64,000 nucleotides of DNA from Gnetum montanum (taxonomy: Eukaryota; Streptophyta; Gnetopsida; Gnetales; Gnetaceae), in the NCBI GenBank assembly GCA_015680685.1, contig MNCI01027256.1, positions 55,107-119,106 of the forward strand, in the 5' to 3' direction. Position numbers and translations under genes: made by a program. The first letter of the stretch is position 1. Every line of letters starts with the position of its first letter. Shown here in pieces: positions 10,136 through 21,354 of the stretch. The notes under the pieces are model-generated. The model had not been told where the DNA came from and did not search any database. It worked only from the letters and a program-made list of their open reading frames with translations.

Positions 10136-12200
10136 ACCTTCTTGAATGGATAGGCACACTCAATATTTTGGATCTCCTTTTTCCAATTCAATCATGGGGG
10201 AGATGGCTATCCATGTTGATTAATTAAAGTGGCTCTTTAGTTTTTGTGTTTTTTGTTTTACACCTTGTTATTTTGCACCTTTTTGTTATACACCATTTTT
10301 CATTTTGTAACATCTTTAATACATTTTTCTTTTCTTAAATATTTTACAATTTCTTCTATATTTTACTCTATTTAGTTTGGATTTTCTAATGTTTTTCTCA
10401 TGATTTTCTTCTTTTCCTTTATTGCCAACAGGACACAGTGTTGTTGTTGCTACTATTGATGGTGGTTTATACTATAATGTTCTTTAATTGCTAATGTCTA
10501 GATTCTATCTTTAAATTTTGGTATTGATAACTAAGACGTGGTTTCTTTTTCATAAAACAAGTAGTGAGTCCATGTCATCCACCCATCCACAAAACTCTAT
10601 GGTGTTCCTTGTTTTGAAAGTATGAGATTCCTTCTTAAATAAACTATTCATGAACTTGTGACCTTTGTAGTTTCCAAAGTTGGGAAGGATTAAATGGATA
10701 GACAACAATTTGACTTCAAGGGGATTTGATGCTCTATGTACTTATGCATGAGTGTTTTCATGGATTTCTTACCATTCGGCTATTGACTAATAACAAGAAG
10801 TTATAAGTCTTTGCATTATGTGGTTTTCATCTAAAAATCATAGAAATATAAAAGCCAAAAAAAATATAGGAATCCAAAGCACATCCCTTAGATTTAATAA
10901 GGGGCTACAAGCTCTAGTTATGGGACTAGAAAGACATGTTACCCATGCTTGAAGGTCCTCTTTAACTCAGGCCAATCTCACTTCCTACTTCTATTTTCTT
11001 CTCTTTTAGGAATGGTGATTGATCTGTGGGAGAATTCTTGTGTCTTGAGGGGGTGGATTGGTCTTAAAATATCAATGCGAAGTCACTAGAAGTGGTTGGC
11101 TTTGATCTAGACTAAGGATGGACTTTATTGGGTCATCTTAATCATAAAGTCCACAAGGGAGTTCATGTGACCATGATTTGAGACTCCATTCCACCTTCTC
11201 TTTTATCCACCCCCACTTCCCATAATTCATCTCACTATCAACTTCTCATAGTTTTGTTTAATGTCTTAGTTTGATGTGTCAAAATTCTTAGGTAGACTCT
11301 TATGAGATTTAGCCCTTAATTTTCCACAATCACTAATCACCCATGGGACACACGAACTCTATGGTTTGAAGGCATGTAAGGGCATGAGCCTACCATGGGA
11401 AGGACCCACCTGCATACCTCTTGGTTGGGCTAGTTAAGTTTCTTATCCTTAGTCATTTTTGGGGATAAAACCTTTGTGTGCCCCATCACTTGCATCCAAC
11501 TATGCACTTCTTAAAATTCATTCTCCAACCCAAAACTCCTTTTTTGTGAATAATCTAGCCCTTCTTCACTATTTCATCATGTCCATGATTTTTCTAGCTC
11601 TCCGAGGATCCTAAGTTCATGCTTTAACTCTCTCTATTTTTCTTAATTTTCAATGTGAAAAATTTTTGCAATAGGCTCCGTCGACAAGATCCCATCTATG
11701 GAGTCAATTGCATCGATAGGATTCCATCAACGTGGGGGAAAATTCCTATAAATAAGCATGAACACTTAACATTTTTTTCATATTTATGCTCAAAAAAAGG
11801 GGAAATTTTTTGCATTTTTTAGATCTTAGAACCTTCTAGAGCCCATAACTTTCATAATGTTTGTCCGATTACCCTCAGTCTTCAATCTTGTAGGTACCAA
11901 AGGTAAGCTCTAAATCATGGGGGTCACAAACCTTAGGTTTTTAATGAAATTGTTTTTGAAATTTTTCTAACTCCCACAAAGGTTCAACTAATAAACTAAC
12001 ATTAAAATCATCAATTTATGAAAGTTAAACCCTTCCAACAAACTCTAGTAGCTGTATTAATCAAATAATGTTAAAATAATATTAAAATAATCAATCTTCC
12101 ATGGTCATAACTTACCCAAGTGTAACTAACCAATCAGATAAGGTACCTAAACGTTATAAGTTACACATCACATGCTAATCCTTGGTTTTGTTATGATCAC
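10136..12200 (+). other. E1 non-coding internal block shared with E2 and E3
   Basis: No coding region is supported. A T-rich run of TTTTTGTTTTACAC-like words (10230-10400) recurs in E3 at 56700-56880. The segment around 10560-10610 (gagtccatgtcatccaccca) recurs in E3 near 57030 and, inverted, in E2 near 24570. The segment around 10890-10990 recurs in E3 near 57450-57530. At 11690-11760 there is a U3-like stretch ending in TATAAATA (11747-11754), just upstream of the extra ORF. Confidence 0.65.
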
Positions 12201-12202
12201 GG

Positions 12203-15060
12203 ATGGCACCAAAGGGAAAGCACCCACAGGAAGGAGGACCCTCCTAACCAAGGGACAAACAGCTAAGAACTAGAAGGGACCAAGAATAACCTTAAGAGTA
12301 GATAGTAGAAACCCTTGCAATGGGACCTCTTTAGGAGGAGTCCAAAGTGGAGTCTATCAGATAGATTCCCAAAGCTATCGCAACTAAACAATCCCATCGA
12401 GATGAGGCACCTAGTCCAAGACCAAACCTTGAGGTCATCTTAATATAGGCCTACCTCAAGCAAATTACATCCAAGGAGCTTTAGAAATCTATGCTTCAAG
12501 AGCTAAACTTTGAAACCTTCTTGGAGTTTTCTTTTCCAAAAGTCAAGATGCAACTTCAAAACTCTCCCATGTAGCCCATCATCACTTTCAGTGGGGAGTG
12601 GTACATGGAAGAGACATATCTCTTTTGGAACAATAGGCAGGCCAATGCCACAATCAAAATCAAGGACATAACTATGTCTTACTCAGTGAAAGTAACCTCT
12701 GAGGCCCTTGGGTTGCTTGAAACTAGGGCCACTCTAGCTGAAATCCTGATGTAGGTAGAACCAGGCATGAAGAAATAATGGATGCAACACTGCTATGAAG
12801 TGGACCACAAGGAGTATGGTGCATTCACAATAGCGAAACATGCCTATTTCAAAATTGCAGCCTTTCATCTCAATCCAATGATGAGGCCCAATAAGGTCAT
12901 AGCCTTCTTTGCCCATGCATGTGTTGCACTAAGTGCAAGATTCACTGTCAACATTTCACAATTAATCTATCTTAAGAAAGAGAAGCACTTTAAGGAGAAA
13001 AAATGTGAAAGGAAGGCACTTTCCTTCCCATGCCTTATTAAAAAATTATACAATAGGGAAGGCAGAGCTTGCTACACAAGTCATGTAGTTTATCGTGCTT
13101 TATCTACTTCTTGGATGGAGATGATCAAACATAAAGTACCTATGAAGGTGGTCTAGGAAGAGGAGTAGTAACCACCACCCCCACCACCCACTCATGAAAC
13201 AATGTCAAAGTCCCACATTACCATTAAGCACATGTGTGAACTCCATGAGCAACTCTTGCAGCAGTAGTAAGAAAGAATAAGTGGTAGTGATCCATGTATG
13301 TACCAATCAGCCATGAGCCATCTCAATGAAGTGGCTCAAACCATAAACCAGATGGAGGATGGGGTGCCACTATTTTCTATCCAACAAATGCAAGTGCCCA
13401 TAAGGTTGAATCAAGTGCCTGAGAGGTAATGGTGGTCCTCTTGCAATAGCAACCATTCTCAAAAATATCTAGGAATGTTGCTACCTTTTTGATGCATTTG
13501 GAGAAGGGTGAGGGGGCAATTGTCCCAGTGATGCAGCAATAAGGGCAAAAGATGGCAGTCAAAGTGGTTGCTAATAGAGTGGCTCAAACACTTAACAGGC
13601 CCGCAATGTCTGTATCAAACATTTCTATACTTAGAGATGTGTAAATATTCATAGGCACTATCAGTGGAAGATTAAGTGCAGCTCAACATGAGGAATTGTT
13701 GGACTAATTAGTGGAAAATAAACAACCTATTCTAAATATCTTTGACCTTCCAGATACAATCATTGCTACCTAGTCAGAGCTACTTGAGGCAAGGGGTAAA
13801 TGCATTATCATGGAGGGGCAACTTAAAATAGCCAAAGCTAAAAAACAATGCTTGGCTACAGACGTTGCCGAACTAAGAGCCTGCCTCATTGATCTTGCAG
13901 TACTCAACCAAGCAATCACATGGGATGAAGCTTTCCAATAGCTTCAAGCCAAACTCAAAGAGGCTAAGTACGTAAAGTAGTTGGTAGTCTTTGACTAGTC
14001 CTTGATCAATTCCACAACATACAACATCTAGAAGGGCTTGGTCCAAACTTGCTAGGAGAATGAAGCTCTAATAGCTAAAAATCATCGCTTGTGAAATGTT
14101 AATACACAAAAGCAACAAATGTCTAAATTCAACCATCAATAGTAAGAGCAACTTGTCAAGGTAAACACTAAAATGAAGAGGTTGGCAAAAAAAAAATAGA
14201 AATCTCTCAATGGAGGAGATCTGTGCCTTATGCCAGAAGTTTGCAATAGAAATCAACACCTTGAAAAATGAGACCCTTAAGTTCAAAAGGATGAAAAATC
14301 ATTATAAGGACTAGGTTGGCTTTTATAAAGAAATTAATGAAAAACACATCCAACTAGCAAATGGAAAAGTCAATGAGGCCCTTAAATAGCTCCAATAAGA
14401 AGGAAATGTGTGGCAACCTATCTTTGATGGGTTGAATGAGTACAACAAAGCAGAAATTCAAATGAAGGAGTTGTAGATCAAGCAAATGAGTGAATATATG
14501 GAGCTCACCAACCTCTGATATGCAAACCTAGCAATGTTAATAACTAGAAGGTCATGATTAGAGTTAGAAAAGTAGCTAGCCAACTCGTACGTATTGTATG
14601 AGGCAAAGTTTAAACACCACAAAGAGACTAAGCAAAAGCTTGAGGTTGCAAATGCAAAACTTGAGGTTCTCAAGGTGAATTTCACTGATCAAAGATCAAC
14701 TACTGAAAGCCTAGCTAAGAGAATGAATGACTACCAGGAGCTGTAGAATGCACTTAGGGAGTTCAACATTGAACACAAACAATTTGCTGCTTAGTTTATT
14801 AATGTGAAGGAGTTGTTCCCCAAAAATGTCATATTCATGGGATATTTCCATTCCAACCCACATTGGTGAAGCAGTGTAGACCATGAATGATCCTTGGAGT
14901 ATGGAGGAGAAGATGAAGGCATTGTTGGACGTCTTCCATCTTCCACTAGTAGTTGTAGTTGTAGTAGGACAACCACAACCATTGCCTCAACAACCATGAG
15001 CACTTGAAGAAAGAGAAGGCCCACTGGCATCTCAGGAACCTTCACTGCCTACGACCATCT
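12203..15060 (+). pseudogene. E1 additional ORF downstream of integrase (decayed)
   Basis: A single frame starting MAPKGKHPQEGG at 12203 can be followed, with in-frame stops mostly TAG or TAA, to about 13400. Its clearest open part is 12782-13156, ending KALSFPCLIKKLYNREGRA. The FPCLI-x-x-L signature resembles the plant-specific domain (putative plant transposon protein) often found near Athila/Tat elements; this is from memory and unconfirmed. A proline run (PPPPPP) follows near 13170-13190. Then comes a long Lys/Glu/Leu/Gln-rich stretch (13750-14780) that looks like a degraded coiled coil, and a C-terminal segment with LPLVVVVVVGQPQPLPQQP (14940-14996). No signal peptide or membrane anchor typical of an envelope protein was recognised. 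E2 and E3 lack this module. Confidence 0.55.
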
Positions 15061-15300
15061 AACCTTCTCCCTCATCTTCAAGCCATCAAAGTAGTTTTGT
15101 TGTCATTTTTATCATGGTGTTTAATTTTATTGTCATGAACATCTATTTTTATAATAATTATTGATTCGTATACTTGGGCACTTAGTTTTTGACATGCTAG
15201 TTTGTGTGTCTATATTTAGTCAATAATCTCATACCTTTCCAAAATTTTGTAAAGAGCTTGTTCCTCCTTTTGTTCACTCAAGGACGAGTTTTCATTCCAT

Positions 15301-16235
15301 GTTGACGAGATGCTGTCAATGTGATCCCCCATCATTCCTTGAGGGCATAGGGTTCCTAAGGAAGGGGAGGGGCCTATGGCCCCCAAGTATAATAACTCAA
15401 GTGTTAATTTGTGTTAATGTATAAAGTGTTAATACATGTTAAAGTCTTGCTGTTGTCTAGTCTAAAGAGTGACATGAAAGTGAGCGGCCTTTCTTGTTGA
15501 TATAGAATTTACTATGTTGACAAGTACCTGTCAACATGGCACCCTGTCATCACCTATAAATGTGTGCCTACCTACCGCATTTATGACACTTTTTCCATTA
15601 GTTATAGTGAAGCTCTTGCAATTTGTTTTCTCTAGACTTAGAAGTATATGGATCTTTATTTGAGCATTGAGGTACCTCAACACCTCAGTGTAAACGACAA
15701 TAAAGATGAGCTTTTCTGATCAAACCTTGCAGCACTCAAAATAGCTTAATGTTTCCCTTATGCATTTATTATTCATGCACTTTACTCTAATGAATTTTAA
15801 TTAAGTAATTAGTATCGATTAAATAACAAACATAAGTATGACCATTTCAAGCATACGTTACACTTGGTAATCCCAGTAGAGCTTAACGCTTGGTAACCCA
15901 GTACCGTTGCAACATGTTTGGGATGTGTATGAAAAGTAGGAACAAATGCTAATGTTAATATTAGTTAAGTGTTAGTTAATTATTAGATTAAATAGATTAG
16001 TTAGTTAATTTCAGCACTTACGCGATTAAATGATAAAAATCAAATGCCTCAGTTACACTTAACCATACACTTGCACCTCATAAGTGGAATTGAGAAGACA
16101 ATGATCATGATTGTTAAGGTTCACCTCCTAAACCTAGTGTACTGGGAGAGCTAAAGTCTAAGGAATTCAATCGAATCGCTTAGTGAACACTAGTGATTTG
16201 TATGATTGGGTGTAGGGCATACTCACTGCTCATTA
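15301..16235 (+). repeat. E1 3' LTR
   Basis: Homology to the 5' LTR begins at GTTGACGAGATGCTGTCAATG and ends at TGCTCATTA. The first ~20 bp of the LTR and the G-rich polypurine tract expected after the conserved CTCAAGGACGAGTTTTCATTCC are deleted. A block of about 150 bp (roughly 15340-15500) has no counterpart in the 5' LTR. TATAAAT is at 15555-15561. A LINE-free, gene-free LTR body follows; its end lies about 340 bp from the stop codon of the pectin acetylesterase gene. Confidence 0.8.
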
Positions 16236-16577
16236 ACGTTATAACAGTATAACAAAAAACCTATATGATTTATTTTTTATACCCCCATTAGTGCTTGGTC
16301 AATTTGTAGAGTCTATCTTTATTTTTCATAAAAATGTAATATTTGTCTAATAGATCCTCTATGTCTTCAAACATAATAAAGCTTCATTTCATTTAATAAT
16401 TCATGCATACAAAGCAAATGAAATTTGAACTTCTAACCTATCAATGCATAAGTTACCATTAATCCTCAACTCTATTAGCATGTGTTCTAAGATAATCTAT
16501 TGTCATAATCATCATCCTAACCTTGTTCCAAGATAATTCATGCATTTTCTTAAAGTTAAAAACAAGGTTGTAGTTCA
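16236..16577 (-). other. 3' flank / probable 3' UTR of the pectin acetylesterase gene
   Basis: This stretch separates the 3' LTR of E1 from the stop codon. On the minus strand it contains AATAAA hexamers at 16323-16318 and 16274-16269, about 255 and 305 bp after the stop, which are candidate polyadenylation signals. The transcript would end within about 90 bp of the retrotransposon LTR. Confidence 0.45.
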
Positions 16578-19500
16578 CTAACCTATTACATTATAGCATG
16601 AAGGATTGCATGGATACGGACAATCCACTTCCTTTACATCATCATGATCATAGTACCAATCACCAACAGCTTCGGCAAGAGTCTGAGATACCAAATCACC
16701 ACAATTTATAAAGAAAGATAACCTTTTCTTAAAGTAAAAATTAGAGGCTCTCAAATTGAAAAATTAAATAGAAAAAGGAAAAATTAACAACACACCTTGT
16801 TGTTTACCCTAGTAGAATTAAAGGATAACCAAGCACCTTGGTATTGTAGTTGGCAATGTATGAAGCATGAGTCAAGATAAAAGCCTTGCCTTCTAGGGTT
16901 GAAGTTGACATTAACAGCTTTGATCATTTTCATTCTATAATCTACATCAAACTTAACAATCAATCAATCTAATTCTAACAAATTCAACCAAATTAAGAGT
17001 AGCTAAAACACTGAAACTATGATATGCACCTATACCATGGAAAACCTTTTAGCAAAACTTAAAAGACCATGCCTAGAATCAAACCTTTAACTTACTTTCC
17101 ATCCTTAATTCATTTATTTAAAAAAATCAAGCTATAGAAGTAAAGAAATAGACTGTACCTTGCAAGATGCTAAGTTGCATGGTGGTGCAATTGTATATAT
17201 CCATGGCACAAGATTTCCATTCCTCTTTGGGATCAGAGTATGATGGTACAAGTATGTTTCGAATCTAAATTATTCCAACACAAATCACAATGTGATTATC
17301 CTTTATCGTTCAAACATAACTACATTCCCATAATTTATATATTTTAGTTATTAGCTAATTACATATTTATAATATACATCTAGAATTTGACTCAAAGAAT
17401 ATTTTTCTGATGACAAGATATAAATCTTAAAATTGATTCTAAGAATTTTGTATGTAATATAGAATGTTAAATTTTAGAAATGTTACTTAGCATTCTCTAC
17501 AATTTAATGGCAATGCAAGAATGTACTTTAATGTTACATCATTGACTCTTAAAATGTTACATATATAACATATTTTAACATTATAAGATAGAACTATTTT
17601 GCAAATGTGCTTGTTGCATACTAAACATATTTTAATATTAAAGTTATTATGTAAATTTGGTTGTTAGGGCTGGAGCTGAAAAACCTTGATTACATAAATA
17701 AACAAATGGTTGGTTACCTGCCATGAGTCATACAAAGCATTGAGAGTCAAAAGAGGCGTCTGGATGTACGGAAGGAGGTACTGTGGAAAGAAGCACTGTA
17801 GATGCAAATATAAATAAAATCCTTATTATTAAGTTTTTTTTCTTAATGAAGATAAAGGAAAAACATACATGTATATATACATACCTTTGTAGGATCTGAT
17901 TCTGACTGGGTACAAGCCTTGGGTAAATTTGGCAGAACTTGCTATCATGCATTACATTATATATTAGTAAGAATTTGTAAGCAAGAAAGGTTAATATTAA
18001 ATATTTTTTACAGGAATACACTACTTGCGTTAACGATCATTTGCATCCATAACATATACATTTATGGTTTTAATTGCTATAAAACATCTATGACATACAT
18101 TTCTAACTTATATTTTTAGTAAATATAAAACATGTATGAATGTGATAAAATTTCTAACTTTATTTTTTATTTCGGTTACCTGCAGAGTGACTACTTGCTT
18201 GAACAAAGAGCGTATGCTGTAATTTCCGAGGATATCCGGTCTGTTCTTGCAAACATGGAAAATAAATTCAATTGAAAAACTTTAAAATGATGAACTCTTC
18301 GAAATCAAAATGGATTTTCGGAATGGATTCAAACTTATGAGAAATTCAGGCAAAACTCACGCATCAATAAAAAAACCGGCATCGCTAAGGCATTTGACGG
18401 TCGTTTTAGCCGGAAACAAGGCTTTGAAGTCATCGCAGTGCAAATACGTTGTGAGTCCTCCAGCAGAGCATCCAGTTAGAAGAGCCTAAACACCATCCAC
18501 ACCATTAAATTTTTTTGTGGACAAAAAAATACCTTCAGAGAAACCTATATACTTCTAGTATTGAAAACAACAGGTATGGACCAAGTTGTAAGGGTCTAGG
18601 TCTAAGAACCCTAGATCATAGGTTCAATTTTACTAGGTAGCATAAAAATTTGTAGAATGAATTCTAGAACTTGTCACATGAGTTGTTAGTCAAGTCTAGT
18701 AGTAACACTCTTGATTTGATAACTCCAAGTGATAAGTTCCATTCTAGTTGGCAATGTTGAGTTATAGAGTTTTAATTAGACTATATATATCTTGGGGTAT
18801 ACCTATATTAGCGTTTTAAGGTGTTTGTTGGACATAGGTTTGAGTCTTGGAGTTGGGTGCAGCATTTTAAGGTGTTTGTTGAACATAGCTTTGAGTCTTG
18901 GAGCTGGGTGCACCGTTTTAAGGTGTTTGTTGGACATAGGTTCGAGTATTGGAGTTGGGTGCAACCACTTGAAGATGTTAGCCTTTTGCTCTAACCCTTT
19001 GGAACTCAATAAGCATTGAAACTCCTAGGTGATGATCCTATTATGATATCAATTTTTACACATCATACTTGTTTGATCTTGATGATTGATGCATAAACTA
19101 GGTGCCATTTGAAGATGTTAGTCTTTTGCTCATCCACTTGACCCTTTGAAACTTGGCTTAGCCAACTAAGTATTGAAACTTCTAGGTGATGATCCTATTA
19201 TAATGTCAATTTCAAGGTTTTCCTTAATCATCACACTTGTTTGATCTTGGTGAGTGAAGTAGAAACTAGTAAGAGTAGAACTATTCTGAAGAAAAAACAA
19301 AATGCTCATTTTAGTATTTAAGTAGCATGATGTTCATTTTAGTATTTAAGTATCATGATGTGTTACATGGGGCATAGTGAAATAGATTTGCATGAGCAGG
19401 TAGTGAAAATATATTTTTATGAGCAAGCAGAACCTAGGCATAGTGAAAATAAGGATGATTTTGGTGATATTTCGGTTAAAGAGATGAAAAACAGAGGAAG

Positions 19501-21051
19501 AATACAGAGAGAGAATCCAGGAAAGACAAAAGAAAAACAAAGGATATGGATTATGACTGGTGAGTGACACAGTTCAATCAATGATCCGTGATTGTTACGG
19601 CTCTTGGTACTGTATAAAGCTAAGAGGATCATGATCTTAAAAATTTTAAAAAATTTTGCCCTAAAAGTGGTTTCAGATTTGCGAGTAAAAACTGTTTGGG
19701 ATCGTATTTGCTGGTGTAATGGCAAACCTTGTCAGCTTTATTCATCCCTTTTTGCATTAGCTCAGCCATGATTGCTTTCCAGATTCTTCGTCCTCTGAAA
19801 TACAGATTAGGAACCTGTACAGAATCTCAACAACAAAGACCAGTTTAACGAAAACATAAAAATATTTGTATTTCTTCTGAGAATGAATGTTAATACAACG
19901 GCTGGGAGTAAAATCATTTTAATCAAACTTACTTTTGAATCTTCCACCTCCCCTGAAAAAGATGCGCCGTCACAGTACATGACTTGCACCATGTTCCAAT
20001 TGTAAAAGTCTGTTCCAACCAAATCAATCTTCCTCAATCATAAAATTAGGTTACAGATTAAATTCCAGTGGAAAAAGCTTTATGGATTTTTAAAAAATTT
20101 GTAAATTTTTTTTTGAAACTATTCTACCAGACAAATCCAAAATGTTCTCAGTGAACATAATTAAAAATTCAGTTTCAGTTTCAAAACCAAAATAAACTAT
20201 GCACCCCTTTTTTTTCAACCTAAAAACAAAAACAGAAGTCTTAGTCACCTGGATTCTCTGCAGCACTGTTACTCAAAACCCCGGAGAAATTGTAGGAAGT
20301 GGGCATGTAGTTAGAAGATCCCAAGGAAGTATTTTTCCTATCAATGCAAGACTGAAGATCTGAGCACCATGCTCCTCCCTGATAATTTAATCCACTTCAT
20401 GAAACTGTAAACCATATACTTTACTGTGTTTACTAGGAAATGAATGAACAGAAGGGTATGTTGAAGCAGGCATGAAATTCAGAGAATGGAAATAATGTGT
20501 GAAAGATACACCTAGATTTAGCAACATGGCTGCATAGTTAAGTTTCATATTCTCAGAGCTAGGCAACAACCTGGATGTCAACAAGCCAGTTTTTTGCTCC
20601 GGAGCCACACCCTGGGGAAAAAGCATAAGCTGGGACAGTTCCATCCAGGCAAACTGCATATTTCATACCCAAAACAAAATTGAAATTCCATAAAAACAGA
20701 ACATTTTCAATACCAAATTTCAATTTTCATACAAGCTATATAAGCTAGGAGGGTTAGTTCTATACTGATAAAAGATTCAAGTTAAATGAATACATGGACA
20801 CACATTTTGATAGATCATTTGAGTCTATACAGTTTCATAATACACCTACTTTAAAATTCAAATACTGCAATAAATCCATAGAACTTGAGATAAAATTAAA
20901 AACAATTTCAGTTTCAGTTATATCAACCTGCTCCTGTAGCTGCTGCACTGTGAACCAGTGTGAGATTCACGATGTGGGTATTCTCGTCAGCTGCTGCTAT
21001 TATCCCATTTTCAATTATTGCAAACAGCAACAGCAGCAGCAAATTGGCCAT
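16578..21051 (-). CDS. PAE: Pectin acetylesterase, 12 exons, apparently intact
   Basis: Carbohydrate esterase family 13 (plant PAE/Notum family) enzyme that removes acetyl groups from cell-wall pectin. Exons in order: 21051-20928, 20653-20571, 20378-20249, 20009-19933, 19814-19728, 18485-18361, 18240-18180, 17941-17885, 17795-17718, 17264-17159, 16941-16796, 16682-16578. All introns are GT-AG and phases match, giving 1179 nt, 392 residues plus TAG, normal family length. The start is the Met before a hydrophobic secretion signal ([20 protein letters not shown]). Landmarks: [19 protein letters not shown] (42-60), NWLVDIQGGAWC (63-74), YCDGASFSG (124-132), nucleophile Ser174 in GCSAGGL, Asp271 in NALYDSWQ, His338 in SCFIHCQ, and [15 protein letters not shown] near the C terminus. 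Cysteines typical of the family are retained, so it should be secreted to the wall. Which paralogue it is cannot be decided here. It is by far the best-preserved gene in the window. Confidence 0.93.
18585..18785 (+). repeat. SINE-like segments in intron 5 of the PAE gene
   Basis: Two tRNA-like stretches lie side by side, antisense to the gene. The first has a B-box-like ATAGGTTCAATTTTAC near 18619. The second starts GTTAGTCAAGTCTAGTAG at about 18684, has a B-box-like AAGTTCCATTCTAG and the family tail TTGGCAATGTTGAGTTATAG. The tail matches the copy at 41190-41310. They lie deep within the largest intron (18486-19727). Confidence 0.5.
18811..18963. repeat. 51-bp minisatellite, three units, in PAE intron 5
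   Basis: TTTTAAGGTGTTTGTTG recurs with starts at 18814, 18865 and 18916, an exact 51-bp period, each unit ending in a GGAG(T/C)TGGGTGCA-type stretch. Units differ by a few substitutions. Because 51 is a multiple of three, the array is open in frames on both strands, but it is intronic and no coding role is supported. Confidence 0.85.
18968..19270. repeat. Imperfect tandem duplication (~140-bp offset) in PAE intron 5
   Basis: GAAGATGTTAG at 18971 recurs at 19111. The following text (gtgatgatcctattat, then cacttgtttgatctt-like words) is repeated in order, with about 30 bp of extra sequence in the second unit. It directly follows the 51-bp minisatellite. Confidence 0.75.
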
Positions 21052-21354
21052 GTCTATATCCCACCTGCAAAAAAATCTGATAACAGAGCAAAAGTTTGTG
21101 ATGCAGGAGGCACAATTACACACTTATACCATCCTATCTTATCATATGTTGGAAAGATTTCTACAGTGCTGTGGAATCTCGTTGTGGCAAATAGGAACAA
21201 TGTTTACGGTTTTCCCTTGGTTTTTGCGTTTAGATCACGTGCAGTCATACCGTTGGATCTGCAATGAATGCATTAGTATTTTCCCTGGTACTGCAGTACC
21301 TACCATCGGTCAGAATCAGTCGATCGTCGGTAGTAGGATTGGGCACGAAACATA
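21052..21354 (-). promoter_or_regulatory. Upstream region of the PAE gene
   Basis: On the minus strand, TATAAGTG (about 21128-21121) lies about 70 bp before the ATG and could be the TATA element. A T-run ending TTTTTTTGCAG sits about 15 bp before the ATG and looks like a splice acceptor, so a short 5' UTR intron is possible. Neither can be confirmed without transcript data. Rightward of this the repeat cluster at 21355-22720 begins. Confidence 0.3.

Larger units (their letters stand above)
3619..16235 (+). mobile_element. E1: Athila/Tat-like Ty3/Gypsy LTR retrotransposon with extra ORF
   Basis: It has a 5' LTR (3619-4487), a tRNA-Asp-like primer site, gag, protease, RT, RNase H, integrase, a shared non-coding block, a long additional ORF and a 3' LTR (15301-16235). 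The domain order PR-RT-RH-INT and the primer site place it in the Athila/Tat side of Ty3/Gypsy. Every coding part carries stops or frameshifts, part of RT/RH is deleted near 8690-8745, and most of the integrase core is replaced near 9543-9607. No target duplication could be matched at the ends, and the start of the 3' LTR with the polypurine tract is deleted. It is an old, immobile copy. Confidence 0.85.

Noticed and set aside
12203-15060. Envelope gene of E1
   Set aside because: Position fits, but no signal peptide, cleavage site or membrane-spanning segment was visible; the extra ORF is described without that function.
16236-16260. Continuation of E1 beyond its 3' LTR (a second primer site, TTAACGTTATAACAG)
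   Set aside because: The resemblance to the primer-site region is short, and the following sequence does not match any internal region.
18811-18963. CRISPR-like array
   Set aside because: Units are contiguous tandem repeats without unique spacers, in plant intronic DNA.
18792-19019. A 75-residue repeat protein (and an antisense one) at the minisatellite
   Set aside because: The frame is open only because the 51-bp unit is a multiple of three; it lies within a PAE intron.
20923-21123. A longer PAE start (upstream Met 24 codons before 21051)
   Set aside because: The upstream extension is Cys-rich and not signal-like. The Met at 21051 begins a normal signal peptide and gives family-typical length.
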